Below are positions 1-4,589 of a stretch of DNA of 5,229 nt, one piece after another. The notes under the pieces were generated by a model. The model searched no databases. It saw only the letters and a list, made by a program, of their open reading frames with translations, and was not told the origin of the DNA. A program made the translations under genes and the position numbers. Positions within the stretch are counted from its first letter, which is position 1. Every line of letters begins with the position of its first letter. The DNA comes from UBA5359 sp028699365 [NCBI: bacterium] (GTDB lineage Bacteria > UBP13 > UBA5359), in assembly GCA_028699365.1 (NCBI GenBank), contig JAQVUQ010000219.1, forward strand, positions 1-5,229. Direction: 5' to 3'.

Positions 1-788
1 TCCGGGAGCACGTCATAGTTATACCAATCATCCTTCTCATGATAACAGAGCAACCGGCTTCCGTCAGGTGATTGCCAGCGGTAGAGCTTGGGACCATCCA
101 GCGCCCGACAATGATAATAGTATTTGACGCCCGTCCTTGATAAGATGGCCGGAACATTGAGATTATGGCCAAACGTGTCAGGTTCAAAATCCAATTGTAT
201 ATCATCATAACCGAGGCCGAACAAATCACGGAAGTAACGCTTGGCGTACAATATCTGCCGCACCTGGCTTTCCCCGGAGGCCAGGTTCTTATCCCCCTCC
301 ACCCAAGTACAGGAGGATACCTCCCAGCGTCCTTCAGCCACCCGCTTCTTTATCTCATTCAGCATATCTTGATCGTATTTCTCCACGATTCTGTAAACCG
401 AGGCCTGGCTCTGCGAGAAAGTAAAATCAGGATAGCGCTCCATCAGTTTCAACATGGTCGCAAAGGTATCCAGGGTTACGGCCACCGTCTCATCGTAACC
501 CCACATCCAATTCATATCAATATGTGCATGAGCTACCATGTTTACCGTAAAGCTCTTGAGCAGATGCGCTGTTTCCGGCAGCAAAGCTTCACACTCGCCG
601 ACAAGGTTTGCAGCATTATCTCCATTGAGACTGCTTAGACGCTTTTCCATCAACCCTTTAGCATCTTGTATCTCAGATTTCACCTTTGCCTGAGGATAAA
701 GGACCTGCATTGCTTCGGCGATCCTGATTTCCATCTGCAAGCGCTCCAAAGAGTGCTTTACGTTCTCCTGAAAAGCATTGTCTTTCAC
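1..788 (-). CDS. GH38 alpha-mannosidase, N-terminal part (cut by window edge)
   Basis: Glycoside hydrolase family 38 enzymes are zinc-dependent retaining alpha-mannosidases that release mannose from oligosaccharides. The 262 visible residues cover the helical N-terminus and much of the catalytic domain. The motif HIDMNW (89-94) supplies the zinc ligands His89 and Asp91, and EPDTFGHN (202-209) carries the expected nucleophile Asp204. WVEGDKN (162-168) and YYYHCR (223-228) also look typical. I did not take this from a listed open frame but by reading the complement. The start is GTG at 788: an in-frame TAA lies a few codons upstream, and GGAGGT (798-803) sits nine bases before it. Family members are usually 800-1000 residues, so most of the gene lies beyond base 1. 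It follows the aldolase by 52 bases on the same strand, so the two are probably co-transcribed. No signal peptide is seen, so it is probably cytoplasmic and acts on imported mannosides. Family assignment is firm; the exact linkage specificity is unknown. Confidence 0.93.
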   Translation of the reverse strand, partial: MKDNAFQENVKHSLERLQMEIRIAEAMQVLYPQAKVKSEIQDAKGLMEKRLSSLNGDNAANLVGECEALLPETAHLLKSFTVNMVAHAHIDMNWMWGYDETVAVTLDTFATMLKLMERYPDFTFSQSQASVYRIVEKYDQDMLNEIKKRVAEGRWEVSSCTWVEGDKNLASGESQVRQILYAKRYFRDLFGLGYDDIQLDFEPDTFGHNLNVPAILSRTGVKYYYHCRALDGPKLYRWQSPDGSRLLCYHEKDDWYNYDVLP

Positions 789-797
789 AGATTTACA

Positions 798-803
798 ACC
801 TCC
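798..803 (-). promoter_or_regulatory. Shine-Dalgarno site fixing the GTG start of the mannosidase
   Basis: GGAGGT on the minus strand lies nine bases before GTG at 788. No ATG in this frame precedes the conserved region with a comparable site, and an in-frame stop lies just upstream. This therefore decides the start. Confidence 0.8.
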
Positions 804-840
804 ATGCTGTTACCGTAAGCTGCCGCCGTATCCAGACAGT

Positions 841-1647
841 TTACCCCACCTTATTTGCAGCTGCATCGAGCATATCCCGAAAGTAACGGCTGAGGCCGAT
901 TACATCGGCTCCCAGATTGATAAACCTGTATCCCATATCCACCAGTTCCGCCATGGTCTCCGGACTGCCCACAGTCCCGGCATACTTGCCGTGGGCCCGC
1001 GCCGCTTCGGCTACCCGGCGACGGGCTTCAATCAGCCGGGGATGATCCCACTGTCCGGGAGCGCCTATCCCATGACTGAAGTCGCCCGGCCCGAAGAAGA
1101 GCATGTCGATGCCTTCCAGCGCCGCTATCTCATCCAACTCTGCCAAAGGCTCCGGGTCTTCTATCTGCACTACCACAAATCGCTGTTCGTTGGCCTGCTT
1201 CAGATAATCTTCGAAAGGTATGGCACAGTAGGCGCCGTCGGCATTGCCGCCGTCTACCGGGCGACGCCCCACCGGGTGGAAGCGTGTTATCCTGACAACA
1301 GCCCGTGCATCCTCCAGGCTCATGATGTGGGGCACCATGATTCCGGCGGCATCCATCTCCAGCGGCCTGACATAGTCGCTGTATCCCCCTCTGGATACTC
1401 GCACCAGCACATCCACGTCATAGGCCTTGGCCGCCCGTATCTGCTGCTCTATAACGGACAGGTCGTTGGGCACATGTTCCATATCGTTCCAGAGGCAATC
1501 GAAACCGGACATAGCCGCTATCTCCGCCACCCGGGGATCACCCAGATTGAGCTTTGTGCTGATCGCCGTGCCTCCGGCTCTCAGCTTTTTCAATACCCGG
1601 CTGGGCCTCATGCTTGCAGGCTCCATACAATCGCTTTTAAATTCCAA
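841..1647 (-). CDS. HpcH/HpaI-family class II (metal-dependent) aldolase
   Basis: Enzymes of this family cleave or form carbon-carbon bonds of 2-oxo-acid aldols, releasing pyruvate and an aldehyde (HpaI, GarL and RhmA types). With the start at 1647 the protein has 268 residues, normal for the family. It shows the full active-site pattern: base His58 in DMEHVPND, phosphate/pyruvate-binding Arg83 in LVRVSRG, and metal ligands Glu163 in VQIEDPE and Asp189 in FGPGDFS. The spacings closely match those of HpaI. The chosen start is TTG with GGGAGGA (1655-1661) seven bases upstream. A longer frame from TTG at 1668 lacks a good ribosome site, and ATG at 1626 is the main alternative. It lies just after the oxidoreductase stub and 52 bases before the mannosidase, which suggests a role in sugar or sugar-acid breakdown. 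The precise substrate cannot be read from sequence. Confidence 0.92.
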   Translation of the reverse strand: MEFKSDCMEPASMRPSRVLKKLRAGGTAISTKLNLGDPRVAEIAAMSGFDCLWNDMEHVPNDLSVIEQQIRAAKAYDVDVLVRVSRGGYSDYVRPLEMDAAGIMVPHIMSLEDARAVVRITRFHPVGRRPVDGGNADGAYCAIPFEDYLKQANEQRFVVVQIEDPEPLAELDEIAALEGIDMLFFGPGDFSHGIGAPGQWDHPRLIEARRRVAEAARAHGKYAGTVGSPETMAELVDMGYRFINLGADVIGLSRYFRDMLDAAANKVG

Positions 1648-1654
1648 TATCCTG

Positions 1655-1661
1655 TCCTCCC
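1655..1661 (-). promoter_or_regulatory. Shine-Dalgarno site deciding the aldolase TTG start
   Basis: GGGAGGA on the minus strand lies seven bases before TTG at 1647. It begins three bases after the stop codon of the oxidoreductase stub. Ribosomes ending the stub could therefore reinitiate at the aldolase. Confidence 0.65.
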
Positions 1662-1664
1662 ATA

Positions 1665-1814
1665 TCAACTATGACCTGTCTCGTCCAGCGCTACCTCGCG
1701 GCCGCCCTCTTCCCGGTCATAGCCGTTGAAGATGGCGCTCCAGGAATAGGGGTGCCCGTTGCCGTCCACCATGCCCAGCATGGCCAAGCGTATATCTTTA
1801 TTTAATGTATCCAT
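1665..1814 (-). pseudogene. Truncated Gfo/Idh/MocA-type oxidoreductase (N-terminal stub)
   Basis: The 49-residue frame begins with a beta strand and a glycine-rich turn (residues about 8-19, LAMLGMVDGNGH), followed by PYSWSAIFNGYD. From memory this is the start of a subgroup of Gfo/Idh/MocA NAD(P)-dependent sugar oxidoreductases, whose full proteins are about 350-400 residues. After GYD the sequence turns into an unrelated polar run (REEGGREVALDETGHS) and stops. The Rossmann fold and the whole substrate domain are therefore absent. The likeliest cause is a large internal deletion. The polar tail could be the original C-terminus, but I cannot confirm that. ATG at 1814 is preferred; an in-frame TTG at 1853 would add 13 residues overlapping the promoter. 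No Shine-Dalgarno site is evident. The stub is followed at once by the aldolase ribosome site, so it may still act as a translated leader. Not expected to be an active enzyme. Confidence 0.68.
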
Positions 1815-1824
1815 GTTGTATACA

Positions 1825-1853
1825 ATTATAGCGCCAATGAACCGCTTTTGCAA
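1825..1853 (-). promoter_or_regulatory. Sigma-A promoter for the oxidoreductase stub-aldolase-mannosidase operon
   Basis: On the minus strand TTGCAA (-35, 1853-1848) is separated by exactly 17 bases from a perfect TATAAT (-10, 1830-1825). Transcription should begin near 1818, only about four bases before the ATG of the stub, giving a nearly leaderless message. The promoter lies just downstream of the broken methyltransferase gene. It can drive the aldolase and mannosidase without the upstream genes. Confidence 0.6.
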
Positions 1854-1874
1854 CGTGATAACGGTTTTCCGCCA

Positions 1875-2237
1875 TCACGGAGCGATCTTCGTGCAAAAAT
1901 AACTGGCCAGAAAGCCGCCCCGGCTGCAAACGAGGTTATCAATTCCCTGTGTCTGAGCTTTCCATCCGGTATAATCCAGCATAGCCGGCGAGATATCCGC
2001 CGCATATACTCTGGCGCATCTACCGGCTGCCCGGATGGCAAAGGCTCCCGTGCCGCAGCCGAACTCGGCCACTGTGTGGTCCGGCTGCAAGCCCAGGCCG
2101 TTGATAATGGCCTCGTTCTCCTTATCCACATCCCGGAATTGGCGGTGCCTAGCATCGTAGGCCGCCACTACCTCCCGGCTGGCAAAGTCCTTGCCGGTAT
2201 GCGTCATCTCATCATATTGCCATGAGGATACTGCCAT
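1875..2237 (-). pseudogene. Class I SAM-dependent methyltransferase, C-terminally truncated
   Basis: The 120 residues form the first half of a Rossmann-fold methyltransferase. Motif I is EFGCGTG (58-64), binding S-adenosylmethionine, and the second strand with its ribose-binding acid is VYAADIS (Asp81). The opening WQYDEM and the Tyr-Asp-x-Arg segment before motif I fit a common bacterial group of putative methyltransferases about 200-240 residues long. After residue 107 (RGGFL) the expected strands 4 to 7 are missing. They are replaced by a short tail, ASYFCTKIAP, and a TGA. I looked in the other two frames for a continuation and found none, so this is a deletion rather than a simple frameshift. 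The start is ATG at 2237 with TAAGGAG (2246-2252) eight bases upstream. That ribosome site overlaps the stop codon of the preceding membrane-protein gene, so the two were one operon. Probably inactive; the substrate is unknown. Confidence 0.82.
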
Positions 2238-2249
2238 AATAAGAACTCC

Positions 2250-2471
2250 TTACGATTGAACTTCAGGTCTCTTCCGTCTGAAGAAGGCCAGGTAGATGAT
2301 CTCCAGCAGGCCGACGGTATTGAGGATCAGCAAAGCGATGTACCAGGCCAGTTGCCCCCTGCGGGCGGAATGCCACAGGGCCAGCCCTTTCCAGATCAGG
2401 CTCCAGATAAGAAATACAGTCAAAAGAGCAGGGTTGTTAAAGGGTGCGGGAAGTTGAGAAAACTGCGGCAT
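2250..2471 (-). CDS. Small two-helix membrane protein, DUF5652-like
   Basis: A 73-residue protein with two hydrophobic helices, about residues 14-33 and 42-64. They are joined by a short basic loop (HSARRGQ), and the tail is strongly basic (RRKRPE). The Trp/Lys pattern of helix one (IWSLIWKGLALW) and the segment LLILNTVGLLEIIYL in helix two resemble DUF5652 membrane proteins. Those have no defined biochemical role. By the positive-inside rule the loop is probably cytoplasmic along with the basic tail, but two helices and only short flanks make the topology uncertain. ATG at 2471 has AAGGAG (2481-2486) nine bases upstream. Its TAA overlaps the ribosome site of the methyltransferase that follows, so translation is coupled. 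Gene call firm, family name moderate, function unknown. Confidence 0.75.
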   Translation of the reverse strand: MPQFSQLPAPFNNPALLTVFLIWSLIWKGLALWHSARRGQLAWYIALLILNTVGLLEIIYLAFFRRKRPEVQS

Positions 2472-2512
2472 GGATTTTCACTCCTTCATCACGGATAATT
2501 CTTTATAAAAGC

Positions 2513-2521
2513 ATTTTACCA
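2513..2521 (-). promoter_or_regulatory. Possible extended -10 promoter for the DUF5652-like gene
   Basis: On the minus strand TGG is followed directly by TAAAAT, a five-of-six match to the -10 box with the TGN extension. It lies in the 73-base gap between protein A and the membrane-protein gene. No good -35 box is found at 16-18 bases, which the extended element can compensate for. Tentative. Confidence 0.35.
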
Positions 2522-2544
2522 CAATTCGACAGTGGATAATCAGT

Positions 2545-2579
2545 TCAATATCCCTCCGCTTCGGGATCCCAATTAAAGA
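2545..2579. repeat. Imperfect 35-base direct repeat, copy 1 (3' end of gene A)
   Basis: This segment matches 3679-3713 at 31 of 35 positions by eye, without gaps. Both copies encode the C-terminal signature ending in EGY plus a TGA stop. The two copies are 1134 bases apart and flank the toxin-antitoxin genes. Confidence 0.7.
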
Positions 2580-2805
2580 CGCGAATCATGGTCTCTCTAT
2601 CCAGCCACAAAGCAGCCAACCGAAGACGCTGTTCACGTTCGGAGCAAGGCCCGTATTGCTGCAGGATACGGGCAAGAGCAAGCTGTTGAACAGCCTTGGT
2701 CAGTTCGGTCACTCGTTTTAATTTCTCCTGAGGAGACATCCGGCGGTAGCCTTCAATTAATATCTCCTGTATTTGGGGAGAAGTATCCCGGGCATACTCA
2801 GACAT
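2545..2805 (-). CDS. Small conserved-looking hypothetical protein A
   Basis: An 86-residue, charged, mostly helical soluble protein with no membrane segment. Its core, YRRMSPQEKLKRVTEL (20-35), is followed by a second helix (AVQQLALARILQQYG). A Glu/Arg-rich stretch (SEREQRLRLAALWLDRE) and a sharp C-terminal signature, FNWDPEAEGY (77-86), complete it. The core aligns with protein B at 3729-3944 (RRMTPEQRLSKAFEL), so the two are paralogues, and the C-terminal signature recurs in the relic at 3679-3729. From memory, short proteins of this kind are common in Clostridia and similar bacteria and often sit beside nucleotidyltransferase-type toxin genes. No such partner exists here, and that link is unverified. 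AGGAGG (2813-2818) lies seven bases before ATG at 2805. It follows the PIN toxin by about 100 bases on the same strand. No function is assigned. Confidence 0.75.
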   Translation of the reverse strand: MSEYARDTSPQIQEILIEGYRRMSPQEKLKRVTELTKAVQQLALARILQQYGPCSEREQRLRLAALWLDRETMIRVFNWDPEAEGY

Positions 2806-2904
2806 ACGGTTCCCTCCTGCTTATAATGACTTAGGAGCCCTATACAGTATTCTCCCTTCCCTGTTTACAGAATAAGCTATTGTATCCGGCGGTAGCAGAT
2901 GCAA

Positions 2905-3303
2905 TCATACTTCGCTTAAACGGTCATACGGTTCTCTTACATCCAATCCTGGTATAAGACGAAAATGCTTTAAGTTGAAAGTATATAGAGTAGCTGAACG
3001 GGAAATAGCCATAGCAGCTATCAAACTGTCCGGAATACTTAACCCACCGCTGAACCGATATACAGCAAGCAAATCAAAAGCGCACGTAAATTCTGTCGCC
3101 TCGGGCCATATAACATCAAATGCTTCAAGAAATTTATTTACTTTCTGCGCATCTGCCCGCGAACAACAGCCAATTATCAATTCCATCGCCACTATACCCG
3201 GCACTTGGAAAGGTTCAGCGACAACTCTTTGCATCCAGGCACAGGCAGCAGGCGTTCGGCGTAGACAATCAACAAGGACATCCGTATCGAGCAACACCGT
3301 CAT
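2905..3303 (-). CDS. vapC: PIN-domain ribonuclease toxin, VapC-like
   Basis: A 132-residue PIN-domain protein of normal length. VapC-type toxins are magnesium-dependent RNases, often cutting tRNA or rRNA, and are held inactive by a partner antitoxin. All expected acidic positions are visible: Asp6 in LLDTDVLVD, Glu41 in AMELIIG and Asp92 in SIPDSLIA. The conserved polar residue Asn110 in TFNLKHF is also present, so the active site appears intact. The ATG at 3303 overlaps the antitoxin stop codon as ATGA, typical of translational coupling that keeps antitoxin in excess. Only a weak ribosome site (GGAA) is seen, consistent with coupling. The gene ends with a TGA at 2905 and no hairpin terminator follows. 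PIN family certain; the VapC name is a family label and the RNA target is unknown. Confidence 0.93.
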   Translation of the reverse strand: MTVLLDTDVLVDCLRRTPAACAWMQRVVAEPFQVPGIVAMELIIGCCSRADAQKVNKFLEAFDVIWPEATEFTCAFDLLAVYRFSGGLSIPDSLIAAMAISRSATLYTFNLKHFRLIPGLDVREPYDRLSEV

Positions 3304-3554
3304 GCCGGTCTTTTCCAGGCTGTTCCGCGTAAACTTTCAGCAAACTCTACGCTATCCTGTATGTCTGAACGATCCTTCCACATGCCGCAAAATTCTGATT
3401 GCGCCAGATCACCTAACGTTTTAGTTGAGTTTTTTGCCCGCGTCACAACAACCAGAACCATCTCCGTAGGACCAACAGGAAAATCGGACGGTAATGTGAT
3501 GCATACTTTATGATCCGGTGGCACTTCGGTTGTTAAATTGAACGTTTTAACCAA
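3300..3554 (-). CDS. Antitoxin of the PIN-toxin module
   Basis: An 84-residue protein in the antitoxin position directly ahead of the PIN toxin. The N-terminal half is beta-rich (TTEVPPDHKVCITLP, then EMVLVVV), a layout like small strand-rich antitoxin or DNA-binding domains. The C-terminal part contains FCGMWKDRSDIQDS (55-68) followed by EFAESLR. From memory this Gly-x-Trp-Lys-Asp-Arg-x-Asp-Ile motif is widespread at the C-terminus of PIN antitoxins and probably wraps the toxin active site. The start is TTG at 3554, supported by GGGAGGT (3562-3568) seven bases upstream; no ATG or GTG alternative fits as well. It overlaps the toxin gene by four bases. It is not a classical AbrB-type VapB or Phd, so I give no gene symbol. 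Role as antitoxin confident; fold class tentative. Confidence 0.85.
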   Translation of the reverse strand: MVKTFNLTTEVPPDHKVCITLPSDFPVGPTEMVLVVVTRAKNSTKTLGDLAQSEFCGMWKDRSDIQDSVEFAESLRGTAWKRPA

Positions 3555-3561
3555 AGTAATG

Positions 3562-3568
3562 ACCTCCC
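3562..3568 (-). promoter_or_regulatory. Shine-Dalgarno site deciding the antitoxin TTG start
   Basis: GGGAGGT on the minus strand lies seven bases before TTG at 3554. This is much stronger than the toxin's own site, in line with antitoxin being made in excess. Confidence 0.7.
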
Positions 3569-3625
3569 TGCAATATAAATTCTGTAAACATGTTCCCTTG
3601 CGCGTGACAATTGTATTACGTATTT

Positions 3626-3655
3626 AATATAACATGCCGCCAAAAATCATGTCAA
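3626..3655 (-). promoter_or_regulatory. Strong sigma-A promoter of the toxin-antitoxin operon
   Basis: On the minus strand a perfect -35 box TTGACA (3655-3650) is followed by 18 bases and TATATT (3631-3626, five of six). A TG one base upstream of the -10 makes it an extended -10. Transcription should start near 3619, leaving a leader of about 65 bases before the antitoxin TTG. Two short palindromes, ACAATTGT (3607-3614) and TACGTA (3617-3622), lie at the predicted start site. There a bound antitoxin-toxin complex could repress; that is an inference. Confidence 0.7.
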
Positions 3656-3678
3656 AGCACCCATACAGCCGGATAACA

Positions 3679-3713
3679 TCAATATCCCTCTACTTCAGGA
3701 TCACAATTAAAGA
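3679..3713. repeat. Imperfect 35-base direct repeat, copy 2
   Basis: Counterpart of 2545-2579 with four mismatches by eye. It covers the conserved C-terminal codons and stop of the A-type relic. Confidence 0.7.
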
Positions 3714-3729
3714 ACTTTATGACTTTTTT
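3679..3729 (-). pseudogene. Relic of the 3' end of an A-type gene
   Basis: Read in a frame different from gene B, this stretch encodes KKVIKFFNCDPEVEGY and a stop. It matches the last residues of protein A (RVFNWDPEAEGY) closely. The upstream part of that frame is occupied by gene B and has no A-like sequence, so only some 14-18 codons survive. Either an A-type gene once followed B and lost its 5' part, or B is frameshifted near its end and this was its original tail. I favour the first, because the CHNRNY ending of B looks like a genuine family ending. Confidence 0.55.
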
Positions 3730-3944
3730 CAGTAATTCCTGTTGTGACACTTTGATAATCTCTCCAGCAGCAACATTTGGAATTCATCGTTCGAAAGATC
3801 AGGGTATCTCGCATGTAATCCCTGGACAAAAAGACGCCGGCTAAGGTCCGATAGCTCAAACGCTTTGGACAGCCTCTGTTCCGGGGTCATACGCCGCAGG
3901 ATTTGTATATATAATTCTTGATTAGGACGCTTTTTGATGTTCAT
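3729..3944 (-). CDS. Small conserved-looking hypothetical protein B, paralogue of A
   Basis: A 71-residue charged helical protein. It begins MNIKKRPNQELY, continues with RRMTPEQRLSKAFEL (17-31) and LFVQGLHARYPDLSNDE, and ends in LERLSKCHNRNY. It aligns with protein A over the RRM-[ST]-P core and the following helix without large gaps, showing common origin, but differs completely at the C-terminus. The ATG at 3944 is chosen because it matches the family-like start and has GGGG nine bases upstream; an in-frame ATG at 3959 would add five residues. It lies 84 bases after the SLOG gene on the same strand and may be read from the same transcript. Its stop codon overlaps an out-of-frame relic of an A-type gene. 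The family has no function I know. From memory such proteins often accompany nucleotidyltransferase-like genes, which are absent here. Confidence 0.68.
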   Translation of the reverse strand: MNIKKRPNQELYIQILRRMTPEQRLSKAFELSDLSRRLFVQGLHARYPDLSNDEFQMLLLERLSKCHNRNY

Positions 3945-4028
3945 CAGTATCAACCCCATATCTCATTCGAGCGTTTCCCTCTCTTGCGGTGGTTCCTGCT
4001 GCCGCATTTGATTGCATAGAATATCCTC

Positions 4029-4589
4029 TCAAAACCCTAATGAGCTTTGGTTGATGCTTTCTAGTTCCATGATGGAATTAGAAAGCTTGATCTTTTTGTC
4101 AATTACTTCAACAGCGCCTTTATCACATCTTTTCAATAATTCGCATGCATCGTCTAAACTGGCAACAACGAAAAACCGTTTCTCCGGGAATAAATATACG
4201 AGAGCTTTTTTGTTTCTCTTTAGAAGCTCGACAACGTTGCTTATTGAACCAGGGCTTTTTCCATCCCATAACACGAAACCGTAGTCTGCTTCTCCGGCCA
4301 TCTCTCTATCCTTCTGCATATAGAACTCCCGGCCTTTATGTCCAGAGTCAACTCTTATCCGCTTCACACTCCAGTTGCCTACATTATTGCGACAAGATTG
4401 CCCCGAACAAAATACTATAACATTAGAATAGTTCATGTCCGCTAAGTATTCCTGTAATGCCTTATCTGCCCCGTTTGCATCACCTACGACAACACGAAAT
4501 CCCTTCTCGACTATGTTGCCAAGGCGGGTTAATATCTCCCCATTAAGATGATTGATTCTTCTGGAACCTGACAAAAATACAGTTATCAT
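4029..4589 (-). CDS. SLOG-superfamily (LOG/DprA-like) nucleotide-binding protein
   Basis: A 186-residue protein with a Rossmann-like SLOG domain over residues 1 to about 133. The features are a first strand and loop FLSGSRRI (5-12) and the glycine-rich loop VVVGDANGADKA (33-44), the form found in YspA/DUF2493-type SLOG proteins. They continue with MQKDREMAGEADYGFVLWDG (91-110) and a second phosphate-binding-type loop GKSPGSISN (110-118). SLOG proteins either cleave nucleotides to base plus ribose phosphate (LOG), or bind nucleotides or nucleic acid as sensors. LOG's PGGxGT signature is only loosely matched, so catalysis is open. Residues 134-186 form a mixed, mostly helical tail. The ATG overlaps the stop codon of the phosphoribosyltransferase gene (ATGA), and GGAG lies six bases upstream inside that gene. 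This means tight co-expression with an enzyme of ribose-phosphate chemistry. Superfamily confident, reaction unknown. Confidence 0.83.
   Translation of the reverse strand: MITVFLSGSRRINHLNGEILTRLGNIVEKGFRVVVGDANGADKALQEYLADMNYSNVIVFCSGQSCRNNVGNWSVKRIRVDSGHKGREFYMQKDREMAGEADYGFVLWDGKSPGSISNVVELLKRNKKALVYLFPEKRFFVVASLDDACELLKRCDKGAVEVIDKKIKLSNSIMELESINQSSLGF

Noticed and set aside
165-638. Plus-strand open frame of 157 codons
   Set aside because: It lies opposite the GH38 mannosidase, whose catalytic motifs are unmistakable. The plus-strand translation shows no family features.
778-1674. Plus-strand open frame of 298 codons, longer than the aldolase opposite it
   Set aside because: The minus strand encodes a complete HpaI-type active site with correct spacings. 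The plus frame is rich in His, Pro and Tyr without any recognisable pattern and is an antisense shadow in GC-rich DNA.
1840-1866. Inverted repeat AACCG / CGGTT with a 17-base spacer around the -35 box, considered as an operator
   Set aside because: Five-base arms at this spacing are easily found by chance, and the arms do not extend or match a repressor consensus I trust.
1826-2155. Second minus-strand frame overlapping the methyltransferase, tested as its frameshifted continuation
   Set aside because: Its translation contains no methyltransferase strands or motifs after the truncation point, so it does not restore the C-terminal half.
2975-3424. Plus-strand open frame of 149 codons across the toxin-antitoxin pair
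   Set aside because: It spans the opposite strand of two well-supported genes and has no features of its own.
3999-4028. Short stem TGCGG / CCGCA between the SLOG gene and gene B, considered as a terminator
   Set aside because: The stem is only five pairs with a long loop and no T run follows in the direction of transcription.
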